Shown here: piece by piece, positions 24,476 through 32,199 of the stretch
Layout of the letters: each line of letters starts with the position of its first letter
Position numbering within the stretch: position 1 is the first letter of the stretch
From: Fulvivirga lutimaris
GTDB taxonomy: Bacteria; Bacteroidota; Bacteroidia; Cytophagales; Cyclobacteriaceae
Reading direction: 5' to 3'
Assembly: GCF_009711525.1 (NCBI RefSeq)
Contig: NZ_SMLV01000407.1
Coordinates: forward strand, 1 to 32,199
DNA length: 32,199 bases
Notes under the pieces: generated by a model
What the model was told of the DNA's origin: nothing
What the model saw: only the letters and a program-made list of their open reading frames with translations
The model's database searches: none
Position numbers and translations under genes: made by a program

Positions 24476-25296
24476 ATACTAAGCGCGGCATTAAATTCTT
24501 TAATCCTGCTTTTGGCCACTTGTACCTTCTCATTATTTTTAAGAGTTACCTCAGAAATGCCATTGCTATTAACTGACTGCACAAAATTAAGGTTAACAAT
24601 ATGTCTTCTATGGATTCTGAAGAAATAAGCCGGAAGCTTTTTCTCCAATGTTTTTAGAGAGGTTCGCATTACATATTTTTTACCACCTGATGTATGAACA
24701 TCTACGCAATAGTCATTAGCTTCTATTTGCATAATCTCATCAAGCTTTATTACTTGTCTCGAATCACCAATCTTAGTTGACAATACCTTGATACTCTGAC
24801 TCTCCTTTATTTCCTTCATCTCATCTTCCAGTGTTGTCATGTTTTCAACCAGCACCTCAAACTCCCTTTTGTTTAGATAAAGGTGTACCATGATAGCCAT
24901 AAAACTATAGGCAATAAGACTAATTGGAGCTTTCTGAAACACTTTAAATATCACGACCTCAATAACCGAAACTTCGCCTCCACTTTTTAAGACCTGTATC
25001 AGGGCATATATTAAAACAGTAATTAAAAATGTGGTTACAACTAATCCTGACAGCCTCAATAAAGACCTACCATTGAAATTTTCTATAGGATGGTTAAATA
25101 GATAATAAAAGAATCCAGCAGCTACGGCTGACCATACCATCCACCAAACCAATTGGAGGTTTAAAATCTCACCAAAGGTGACAATTGTGCCTTTTGGATG
25201 CAGATCAAATGCATCTATGTAGTAATATTGCTGAGCTGATTCAAAAAATATTAGGACCAACAATGATATCACGAGCAGCAATAAGTTCTTTAGCAT
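24472..25296 (-). CDS. Membrane-bound LytTR family transcriptional regulator
   Basis: The 274-residue protein has four membrane segments in the first ~140 residues (starting with LLLLVISLLVLIFF), a short coiled linker, and a C-terminal LytTR DNA-binding domain from about residue 175 (IKLDEIMQIEANDYCVDVHT, TSLKTLEKKLP, FFRIHRRHIVNL). There is no receiver domain, so it is a one-component membrane regulator rather than a response regulator. It follows the glutamate-synthase-like gene after a 48-base gap, and the two may be cotranscribed. Signal and targets are unknown. Confidence 0.9.
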   Translation of the reverse strand: MLKNLLLLVISLLVLIFFESAQQYYYIDAFDLHPKGTIVTFGEILNLQLVWWMVWSAVAAGFFYYLFNHPIENFNGRSLLRLSGLVVTTFLITVLIYALIQVLKSGGEVSVIEVVIFKVFQKAPISLIAYSFMAIMVHLYLNKREFEVLVENMTTLEDEMKEIKESQSIKVLSTKIGDSRQVIKLDEIMQIEANDYCVDVHTSGGKKYVMRTSLKTLEKKLPAYFFRIHRRHIVNLNFVQSVNSNGISEVTLKNNEKVQVAKSRIKEFNAALSI

Positions 25297-25344
25297 AATC
25301 TAATTATATTGTAAAACCGGAATAGTGTTGCTATCAGGCTGATT

Positions 25345-27069
25345 CTACTCTTCATCCTCCTGCATCTTCATTTCCCCAACGGTCATACCTCTTTCTTTGG
25401 CTTTCTTGCGTTCCAGGCTGGCTTCATAAGCAGAAATTCCATGTAACTCAGAAAGGTAATCCAGATGTCCTGGAGAAGTCACCACCATTATATCATCAGG
25501 GGTAATATCACTAGGCGTTTCATAACCACAAGACTCAGCAAGCATCTGTGTTTCTTTATACAGTGCGTCCGCATAAGTTGCTACACGTTTAGCTGCCGCT
25601 TCTATATCAAGCGCTTTTTCAAGGCGTCTATTTTGAGTAGCAATACCAGTGGGGCAATTATTAGTATGACACTCCAAAGCTTGTATACAGCCTAATGACA
25701 ACATAAACCCTCTGGCCATATATATGGCATCTGCACCTAACGCCATTGCAACAGCTATTTCGATAGGAGTCGCAACCTTACCACTGGCAAAAATCACCAC
25801 CTTGTCACGCACCTTGTGTCTTTTAAAAGCCCAATCTGCCACAGCTAGTGCCTGTTTCATTGGCAAACCGGAATATGAGCTAAGGACGTAAGGTGCCGCT
25901 CCTGTACCGCCATCTCCACCATCAATTACAATATAATCTGGTCCTCTACCTGGCTCTTTGCTCATTTTGTCCGCTATTGCTTCTATCTCAGCGGTATGAC
26001 CTATTACCATTTTTATTCCCGTTGGCTTCTTGGTGATCTTTCTAACATGATCTATAAAATCAAAAAGCCCATTAACATTACTAAACTCTTTATGACGAGC
26101 AGGCGCATAGGCATCCTTACCCATTGGTATTTTTCTGATGCCAGCTATTTCTTCAGTGATTTTTTCCTTCAAAAGCATTCCCCCTTTACCAGGTTTAGCT
26201 CCTTGAGCAAGCTTAATTTCAAACATTTTAACCTGAGGATGTTGCGCCATTTCTTCAAGTAATTTATCATCCAAATTGCCCTCATCATCTCTAATGCCGT
26301 ATTTGGCTGTACCAATCTGAAAGATCAAATCACCACCTCCATATTCATGACAAGGCGCCAATGACCCCTCTCCTGTATTATGAAAAATGCCGGCCATTTT
26401 TGCTCCTTTATTCAGCGCTGCATGAGCTCTGTAAGATAAAGCTCCGTAAGACATCGCGCTGATATGCACAAAATGGTTGAGTTCTACAGGCACTACACCA
26501 GTATGCTTGCCTATAATTTTCTTGTAAGTTCTTCCTGTCTCTTCCCCTGTTTTAATTTTGGTATTGGTAAATGTTGCAGGCATTATCAACGTAGTCCCCA
26601 CTTTATCCATATCAATTTGGCTACCAAAACCAATGGTATTTCTTACACCGTTAGAGGTTTCATGCACCCAATTTCTGGTTATTCTATTATAAGGTGTTTC
26701 TTCCTGATCATTGAGAAATAAGTATTGACGAAGCAAGGGACCCATTTTGACAAGCACCTTTCTCCCCCAGATTATAACAGGAAATAGCCTTTGAATTGGG
26801 TTTTCAGTCTGCCGTTTATCATGGATAAAAAGAATAATGACACCAACTATTACAGCAAAAATGATAAACTCGCCCGTTAAGGTTGCTGCCCATTTAAAGA
26901 CACCAACACTCTCCAATGTTGCCTTTTGGAAGTAATATCCATATACAGCAGTAACTGCGCTGGATAGTAGAAACCAACTAATAGTATATGTATTGAAATT
27001 ACTAAGGAAACCAACTAGTGTTGGAGCTTTTGAAATACTCTGTTGATGAAATTTTCTTTCTGTAGCCAT
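25345..27069 (-). CDS. FMN-binding glutamate synthase family protein
   Basis: The 574-residue protein has two N-terminal hydrophobic segments (about residues 30-48 and 65-85) followed by a GltS-type FMN barrel (GMLLKEKITEEIAG, DYIVIDGGDGGTGAAP, then GADAIYMARGFM). The 3Fe-4S cluster motif C-x5-C-x4-C is intact (CIQALECHTNNC). It lacks the glutamine amidotransferase domain and the GltD-like NADPH subunit, so it is not a standard glutamate synthase. The membrane anchor suggests electron input from a membrane pool or partner, which is inference. Substrate is unknown. The gene diverges from the SAM riboswitch/methionine operon over 488 bases. Confidence 0.92.
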   Translation of the reverse strand: MATERKFHQQSISKAPTLVGFLSNFNTYTISWFLLSSAVTAVYGYYFQKATLESVGVFKWAATLTGEFIIFAVIVGVIILFIHDKRQTENPIQRLFPVIIWGRKVLVKMGPLLRQYLFLNDQEETPYNRITRNWVHETSNGVRNTIGFGSQIDMDKVGTTLIMPATFTNTKIKTGEETGRTYKKIIGKHTGVVPVELNHFVHISAMSYGALSYRAHAALNKGAKMAGIFHNTGEGSLAPCHEYGGGDLIFQIGTAKYGIRDDEGNLDDKLLEEMAQHPQVKMFEIKLAQGAKPGKGGMLLKEKITEEIAGIRKIPMGKDAYAPARHKEFSNVNGLFDFIDHVRKITKKPTGIKMVIGHTAEIEAIADKMSKEPGRGPDYIVIDGGDGGTGAAPYVLSSYSGLPMKQALAVADWAFKRHKVRDKVVIFASGKVATPIEIAVAMALGADAIYMARGFMLSLGCIQALECHTNNCPTGIATQNRRLEKALDIEAAAKRVATYADALYKETQMLAESCGYETPSDITPDDIMVVTSPGHLDYLSELHGISAYEASLERKKAKERGMTVGEMKMQEDEE

Positions 27070-27294
27070 TTTAAAGGGGTTTAAATTTATAAGCTAGCAT
27101 GAAAATCTCTGATTTACAACGTAAGGAGCTGAAAATTAGCTATTAAGAGTTCCTGTAAAGGCATTTATTAACCGCAACAATTCATTGTAAAAATTTCACA
27201 TCCAATGTACACTATGTCAAAAAACGAAAAAGTCGTCATTCTACAATTCTCAATTAACTTTTTGATTTTTAATGGGAAATGACAAAAACAGCCA

Positions 27295-27302
27295 TATATT
27301 TG
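27295..27302 (+). promoter_or_regulatory. -7 element of the methionine operon promoter
   Basis: TATATTTG matches TAnnTTTG exactly, 32 bases before the riboswitch P1 stem, so the leader transcript would begin near 27309. The -33 region has no TTTG at normal spacing (the nearest TTTG, at 27261, is 30 bases away), suggesting a moderate or regulated promoter. The rest of the divergent gap (27070-27290) shows no gene and no clear promoter for the minus-strand gene. Confidence 0.6.
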
Positions 27303-27333
27303 CATCGTTCTAACGAAACGTTCATTTACATAA

Positions 27334-27434
27334 CTTATCGAGAAAGGTGGAGGGATTGGCCCTTTGAAACCTTAGCAACCCTTAGTCATTAAGAAGGTGC
27401 TAATTCCAATTGCAAACTGTGCAATAGAGATAAG
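27334..27434 (+). ncRNA. SAM-I riboswitch aptamer (S-box)
   Basis: The aptamer has the full SAM-I core: P1 formed by CTTATC (27334-27339) and GATAAG (27429-27434), the conserved GGTGGAGGGATTGGCCC and GAAACCTTAGCAACC segments of P2/kink-turn and pseudoknot, and AAGGTGCTAATTCC of the P3-P4 junction. It senses S-adenosylmethionine and represses the downstream methionine genes when SAM is plentiful. The 123 bases from P1 to the metZ start form the expression platform. A GGCCT/AGGCC hairpin (27461-27479) is present, but without a U-tract. Confidence 0.97.
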
Positions 27435-27557
27435 TCAGAAGAATTTTCCAATACTCTTTTGGCCTATCATTCAAAGGCCTCTCCAATTACACTTTTCATG
27501 ATGATTTATTAAATGCTAATGGAATTTCCGTAAGGATTTCAATTAATATTTTCTATT

Positions 27558-28733
27558 ATGAAAAGAGATAAATTTGAAACGCTAGCTATTCGCACACAGA
27601 TGGAAAAGACTGCTCAAAAAGAGCATTCCGCACCCATCTACATGACATCGAGCTTTACTTTTGATTCTGCAGAACATGGTGCGCAGCTATTTAATAATGA
27701 GGTTGAGGGAAATTTATATTCAAGGTTTTCCAACCCTAATACAGATGAGTTTATTGACAAACTCTGTCTTTTAGAAGAATGTGAAGCTGGTGTAGCAACT
27801 GCCTCAGGTATGGCCGCAGTATTTAATAGTATGGCCGCACTTTTAAAGTCAGGTGATCATATAGTTTCTTCAGGAGCAATTTTTGGCAATTCAAGATATG
27901 TACTGACCAATGTATTTCCCAACATGGGCATTGAGCACACTTTTGTGGATGTCGATGACAATGAATCTTATGAAAAGGCCATCCGTCCAAACACCAAAAT
28001 GATTTATGTTGAGACTCCATCAAACCCAACCTTGAAATCAGCGGATTTAGAATTCATTGGCAATCTCTGCCGAGAAAATGATATTATATTCTCAGTAGAC
28101 AACTGTTTTGCGACACCATATCTTCAGAAACCAGTTCATTACAAGGCTGACTTAGTTATACACTCTGCTACCAAATACATTGACGGACAGGGCAGAGTTC
28201 TTGGAGGAGCCATTCTCGGAAGTGAAGAGTATGTAAAAATATGTTACGACTACATCCGCAGAACAGGAGCCAGTTTATCACCATTTAATGCCTGGGTGCT
28301 TTCGAAAAGCTTGGAAACGCTCGCTGTGAGAATGGATAGGCATTGTGATAATGCTGCCGCCCTTGCCGATTTTTTGTCAAATCATAAGGCTATTGATGCA
28401 GTAGTTTATCCACACCACGAATCCTATCGTCAATATGATTTGGCTAAAAAGCAGATGAAAAAAGGTGGTGGACTTGTAGGGTGCGTTATCAAAGGAGGCC
28501 TGGAGCAGGGTGCTAAATTTTTAAACTCATTAAACATGCTCTCGTTGACAGCTAATCTTGGTGACACACGAAGTATTGCTACACACCCCTCTTCTACTAC
28601 TCACTCAAAAATGAGCTCAGAGGATCAACTAAAAGTAGGCATAACACCAGGTTTTTTACGTTTTTCAGTAGGGTTGGAACATATCGATGATATCATAAAC
28701 GATATAGACCAGGCACTAACAAAGTCTAAATAA
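27558..28733 (+). CDS. metZ: O-succinylhomoserine (or O-acetylhomoserine) sulfhydrylase
   Basis: The 391-residue PLP enzyme of the trans-sulfuration family converts O-acylhomoserine and sulfide to homocysteine. The PLP lysine is Lys206 in SATKYIDGQGR, a form typical of MetZ. Other family motifs are SRFSNPN, the ETPSNPT strand and THPSSTTHS near the C-terminus. Acyl preference cannot be settled from sequence alone. It is the first gene after the SAM riboswitch, and its TAA shares an A with the ATG of the next gene (TAATG), so the two are coupled. Length is normal. Confidence 0.93.
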   Translation: MKRDKFETLAIRTQMEKTAQKEHSAPIYMTSSFTFDSAEHGAQLFNNEVEGNLYSRFSNPNTDEFIDKLCLLEECEAGVATASGMAAVFNSMAALLKSGDHIVSSGAIFGNSRYVLTNVFPNMGIEHTFVDVDDNESYEKAIRPNTKMIYVETPSNPTLKSADLEFIGNLCRENDIIFSVDNCFATPYLQKPVHYKADLVIHSATKYIDGQGRVLGGAILGSEEYVKICYDYIRRTGASLSPFNAWVLSKSLETLAVRMDRHCDNAAALADFLSNHKAIDAVVYPHHESYRQYDLAKKQMKKGGGLVGCVIKGGLEQGAKFLNSLNMLSLTANLGDTRSIATHPSSTTHSKMSSEDQLKVGITPGFLRFSVGLEHIDDIINDIDQALTKSK

Positions 28734-31700
28734 TGCAAGAACTTCAGTATTACAATTTTGAAAATCCATTTGAATTAGAAAATGGAAAGGTTATCAACAA
28801 CCTTAAATTAGCATACCATACATTCGGAGCAAGAAATGCTGATGACTCAAATGTGATTTGGGTTTTTCATTCTATTTCTGCCAATACCGATGTGCTTGAT
28901 TGGTGGCCTAAATTATTTGGTAATGGTGGATTTTATGATCCAAAAGACTATTTCATTATCTGTGCTAATTCAATAGGCTCTCCCTATGGCAGCACAAAGC
29001 CAACTGATTTGGATTTTCCTCAGTTTTCGGTACGCGATGTTGTGAAGTCTCAGCAGCTGCTGGCTCAGCACTTGGACATAAATAAAATCCATACTGCCAT
29101 TGGAGGTTCATTTGGCGGCAACCAAGCCTTGGAGTTTAGCTACTCTTTCAAAGGCACAATCGACCATTTAATTCTTGTAGCGTCATGCTCCAAGGAATCA
29201 GCCTGGGGTATTGCAGTGCATGAATCTCAGCGTATTGCAATGCAGTCTGATCCAAGTTTTGGTACTGAAGATGGTGGTGTTGCAGGTATGAAAGCTGCCA
29301 GATCAATGGCGCTATTGACCTACAGAACATCCAATGCTTTTATAAATACACAGACTGATATTGATGAAAAAGTAGATGATTTTAAATCATCGAGTTATAT
29401 GCAATATCAGGGCGAAAAATTTGTAAACAGGTTTAATGCACTCTGCTACTACTACTTAACAAAATGTCTTGACAGTCATCATGTAGGAAGAAATCGTGGT
29501 GGTGAGGTAAAAGCATTAAGCGAGATTCAAATTCCAACCCTGATTATTGGTATTAGCTCAGACACTTTGATTCCCGTTCGTTTTCAAAGGTTCATGGCAG
29601 AACATATTCCCAACTCGAGTTTTCAGGAAATTGAGTCTGAATTTGGTCATGATGGTTTCCTAATAGAAACAGATCAAATCATTAATAAAATCAAAGGTTT
29701 TTATGACTCATTAAACTTTGGTAAAAGTCAGGAAAGGACAGTTTTAAAGTTTGGAGGAAAGTCATTAAAAAACAGTTCTTCCTTGCATAATGTGTTGGAG
29801 ATTATAAAGAGTGAATCTCAAACTAAGAGCCTTGCTTTGGTAGTTTCTGCAAGAGGAGAAAGTACTGACTTATTGCAAAGCATATATGAGGATGCTTATA
29901 GAGGGAAGGATTATTCCCAAAAGTTAGCGTCTTTCTTTGGGCTTCAACAGTTAGAGGATGAAGATTTTAATTTTGACATTGAAAAAGCTGAGTTAGAGGA
30001 CTTCTTAAAAGCACTTAGCATTATTAAAATCCCTTCTAATGCTATAAGAGATAAAATATTGTCTTTTGGAGAAATTATTAGTGCCAAAGCAATAGCATAT
30101 GCTTTAAACAAAATCGAAGTAAATGCTGGTTTTGTTGATGCGAGGGATTTGCTTCTGGCAGAAGTAATTGATGGTGATGCCCAAATAGACTTTTTCAATT
30201 CAAGAAAAAATGTAACGGAGTATTTTTCTAAAATAAAAAGCTCGTTTATACCTGTAATTACTGGCTTTATTGCCAAAAACAAGAAAGACGAGACCATTAC
30301 ATTAGGTCGGAATGGCAGCAACTATTCAGCAACTATAATTGCCAGCTTTATAAAGGCTGCAGAAATACAGAACTGGACAGATATTGATGGAATCTACAGT
30401 GCAAGTCCAAAATATGTTAGCAATGCAGTTAAGCTAGAGCACATCAGTTACAAAGAAGCTAACGAGCTTGCCAACTTTGGAGCTAATATTCTACACCCAA
30501 AAACTATTCTACCGCTGTTGTATAATGATATTCCGCTTGTTATAAGAAACACAAACACTCCCGCTAACCCAGGAACATTAATTGACAAAAACGGATCAGG
30601 AAAAGGGATAAAAGCTGTTTCTGCTGTTGAAAATGTCTCTTTGGTGAGTATCGAAGGCAAGGGAATGTTGGGGAAAGTGGGCATAGATGCACGAATTTTC
30701 AACGCCTTAAGTAAAGATGAAATTAGCGTGAGACTTATCTCTCAAGCATCATCAGAAAGGGGGATCGGGTTTATCATCGACACTGAAAATGCTACCAATG
30801 CCGAATTAGCCTTGAATAAGGAGTTTCAGGTTGAATTAGAAACTGGTGAAATTTCTTCCATCAGGGTCAACAGTGATATGGCCATAATTGCCATTGTTGG
30901 CCGACATAATTTCGCATTGGAAAAAGCAATTCAAGGGCTGCGCAGAAACAAAATCTGGATGCATTTGATCAGCAATAGTATAAGTGGAGAACATATTTCG
31001 CTGGTTATTGATAGTAAAAGGCTTAAGAAAGCCATAAATGTGGTGCACAATCAGGTGTTTGGAGCTATAAAGACACTTAACCTCTTCGCCATTGGAAAAG
31101 GAACCGTTGGCGGTAAGCTTATCGATCAGATTTTAGAAACCAAGGAATCTATGATTGATCAGCGCGGTTTAAAAATCAATGTGATTGGGGTGGTTGATAG
31201 TCAAAGGTATATCATTAATGAAAATGGGTTATCAACCAACTGGAGAGATCAACTAAAGTGTTCTCAGCACTCTAATAACTTCAATGAAATATTAAAAAGC
31301 CTTAGCGAAACTGGCCTTGAAAATATCGTGATTGCTGACAATACATCAAGCCTTGAGGTAGCAAACCTCTACCCCACTTTTATGCGATATGGTATTGACA
31401 TTGTTGCTTCCAATAAGAAAGCCAATTCTATTGACTACAGTTTCTACATAGAACTGCGTTTAGACTTAAAGAAAAGAGCAAGACATTTCTTTTATGAGAC
31501 TAATGTTGGAGCAGGCTTACCAATTATCGATACGCTTAAACATCTACATAACTCATCGGATCAGATAACTAGAATAAAAGGTGTATTCAGTGGATCTCTA
31601 AGTTATATTTTCAACCACTACTCCATATCAAATGAAAGCTTTAGTAAAGTTTTGGAGGAAGCAAAACTGAAAGGCTTTACCGAGCCAGACCCTCGCGAAG

Positions 31701-32137
31701 ATTTGAGTGGTATGGATGTGGCCAGAAAACTCTTGATTCTAGCTAGAGAGGTTGGTATGACTTGTGAATTTGAAAATGTAGAAATTGAAAGTCTTATTCC
31801 TGACAAGCTTAGTAGTACGAATGATTACTCTGAGTTTATTGGTCAGCAAGATATTTTGAATCAGCATTATCAAGAGATTAAGAATGGTCTAAAATCAAAT
31901 GAAGTGCTTAGGTACGTTGGTGATTTAGATGCAGAGGCTGGAACACTAAAAGTATCTCTTATAAAAGCCTCTAAAAATTCGCCTTTAGGTAATATAAAAA
32001 ATGCAGACTCGATTTTTGAAATCTATACCAAGGGTTATGGAGAACAGCCTATGGTTATTCAAGGTGCTGGTGCCGGTGCTGAAGTTACCGCCAGAGGAGT
32101 TTATTCAGATTTGTTAAGAATTGGATCTCAGGTATGA
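28733..32137 (+). CDS. metX-thrA: Fusion protein: homoserine O-acyltransferase (MetX) - aspartate kinase - homoserine dehydrogenase
   Basis: A single uninterrupted 1134-codon frame holds three enzymes. Residues 1 to about 328 are a MetX alpha/beta hydrolase with triad Ser126 (GGSFGG), Asp277 (SSDTLIP) and His306 (FGHDGF). From about residue 334 comes an aspartate kinase domain (KFGGKS at 339-344, TLGRNGSNYSAT, LANFGANILHP), then ACT-like regulatory repeats (about 620-775). From about 783 to the end is a homoserine dehydrogenase with GKGTVGG at 788-794, NKKAN, YETNVGAGLP, GFTEPDPREDLSGMDVARKL and QGAGAGAEVTARGVYSDLL, very close in style to ThrA/MetL. Together with MetZ upstream it covers aspartate phosphorylation, homoserine formation, acylation and sulfhydrylation; only aspartate-semialdehyde dehydrogenase is absent. 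The kinase motifs deviate from consensus. Confidence 0.93.
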   Translation: MQELQYYNFENPFELENGKVINNLKLAYHTFGARNADDSNVIWVFHSISANTDVLDWWPKLFGNGGFYDPKDYFIICANSIGSPYGSTKPTDLDFPQFSVRDVVKSQQLLAQHLDINKIHTAIGGSFGGNQALEFSYSFKGTIDHLILVASCSKESAWGIAVHESQRIAMQSDPSFGTEDGGVAGMKAARSMALLTYRTSNAFINTQTDIDEKVDDFKSSSYMQYQGEKFVNRFNALCYYYLTKCLDSHHVGRNRGGEVKALSEIQIPTLIIGISSDTLIPVRFQRFMAEHIPNSSFQEIESEFGHDGFLIETDQIINKIKGFYDSLNFGKSQERTVLKFGGKSLKNSSSLHNVLEIIKSESQTKSLALVVSARGESTDLLQSIYEDAYRGKDYSQKLASFFGLQQLEDEDFNFDIEKAELEDFLKALSIIKIPSNAIRDKILSFGEIISAKAIAYALNKIEVNAGFVDARDLLLAEVIDGDAQIDFFNSRKNVTEYFSKIKSSFIPVITGFIAKNKKDETITLGRNGSNYSATIIASFIKAAEIQNWTDIDGIYSASPKYVSNAVKLEHISYKEANELANFGANILHPKTILPLLYNDIPLVIRNTNTPANPGTLIDKNGSGKGIKAVSAVENVSLVSIEGKGMLGKVGIDARIFNALSKDEISVRLISQASSERGIGFIIDTENATNAELALNKEFQVELETGEISSIRVNSDMAIIAIVGRHNFALEKAIQGLRRNKIWMHLISNSISGEHISLVIDSKRLKKAINVVHNQVFGAIKTLNLFAIGKGTVGGKLIDQILETKESMIDQRGLKINVIGVVDSQRYIINENGLSTNWRDQLKCSQHSNNFNEILKSLSETGLENIVIADNTSSLEVANLYPTFMRYGIDIVASNKKANSIDYSFYIELRLDLKKRARHFFYETNVGAGLPIIDTLKHLHNSSDQITRIKGVFSGSLSYIFNHYSISNESFSKVLEEAKLKGFTEPDPREDLSGMDVARKLLILAREVGMTCEFENVEIESLIPDKLSSTNDYSEFIGQQDILNQHYQEIKNGLKSNEVLRYVGDLDAEAGTLKVSLIKASKNSPLGNIKNADSIFEIYTKGYGEQPMVIQGAGAGAEVTARGVYSDLLRIGSQV

Positions 32138-32147
32138 AAAGATTAAG

Positions 32148-32199
32148 TGGCCTCTCCAGGAATCGAACCTGGATCTAAAGTTTAGGAAACTTCTATTCT
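32148..32199 (-). tRNA. tRNA-Arg(CCU), 5' part cut off by the window end
   Basis: Read on the minus strand, the end holds an anticodon arm with stem GAAGT/ACTTT and loop TTCCTAA (anticodon CCU, reading AGG), a variable region AGAT, a T arm with CCAGG/CCTGG around TTCGATT, and the acceptor strand AGAGGCC with discriminator A. CCA is not encoded. The D arm and 5' acceptor strand lie beyond 32199. The identity is deduced from the visible anticodon loop. Confidence 0.9.

Noticed and set aside
29944-30321. A 125-codon minus-strand frame inside the fusion gene.
   Set aside because: It lies opposite the conserved aspartate kinase domain and shows only shadow-type composition.
1-32199. Search for CRISPR arrays, insertion sequences, integrases, attachment repeats and large tandem repeats.
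   Set aside because: None were seen by eye. Apart from the toxin-antitoxin pair, the genes look like ordinary chromosomal content.

Overview
The window looks like chromosomal DNA of a Bacteroidota bacterium, probably a marine-type member of the Cytophagales. This rests on AT-rich DNA, genes without Shine-Dalgarno sequences, promoters of the Bacteroidota type (TTTG, 19 bases, TAnnTTTG, perfect in front of rpsT), and typical gene content: a LytTR protein with membrane helices, a PadR plus FtsX/MacB-type permease pair, a DUF1080 lipoprotein, and a SAM riboswitch ahead of methionine genes. The genus assignment is inference. I see no phage, insertion sequence, integrase or CRISPR array. The main accessory element is a RES-Xre toxin-antitoxin pair.

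Layout. 1-4.8 kb (+): a VWA protein, its MoxR/chelatase-type AAA+ partner and an AlbA_2 (Schlafen-like) protein in a tight run, then a PIN-PhoH (PhoH2) ATPase ending in a strong terminator. 4.85-7.3 kb (-): pepP-like Xaa-Pro aminopeptidase, RidA-family deaminase and DUF1080 lipoprotein, joined by ATGA stop/start overlaps. 7.4-8.85 kb (+): a secreted subtilisin. 8.85-9.76 kb (-): the RES-Xre pair with a two-site candidate operator. 9.76-11.6 kb (-): a Uup-type ABC-F ATPase. 11.7-13.4 kb: a membrane-anchored SRPBCC protein (+) and a zinc phospholipase C/S1-P1-type exoenzyme (-) that converge on a shared terminator.

13.4-20.1 kb (+) is a housekeeping block: rpsT with its own promoter and terminator, radC, DUF1684, then pheT, a small coiled-coil gene, zapA, a 111-base gap that probably encodes 6S RNA, rny, and a 68-codon gene whose last codons form the terminator. 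20.2-24.5 kb (+): an outer-membrane barrel protein, a PadR regulator translationally abutted to an 870-residue ABC permease without an ATPase gene, and a small secreted protein. 24.5-27.1 kb (-): an FMN-binding glutamate-synthase-family protein and a membrane LytTR regulator.

27.2-32.1 kb (+) is the most interesting segment: a SAM-I riboswitch followed by metZ and a single 1134-codon gene that fuses homoserine O-acyltransferase (MetX), aspartate kinase and homoserine dehydrogenase. It joins most steps from aspartate to homocysteine under one SAM-sensing leader. The kinase part departs from the family consensus at three signature motifs. The window ends inside a tRNA-Arg(CCU) gene on the minus strand.
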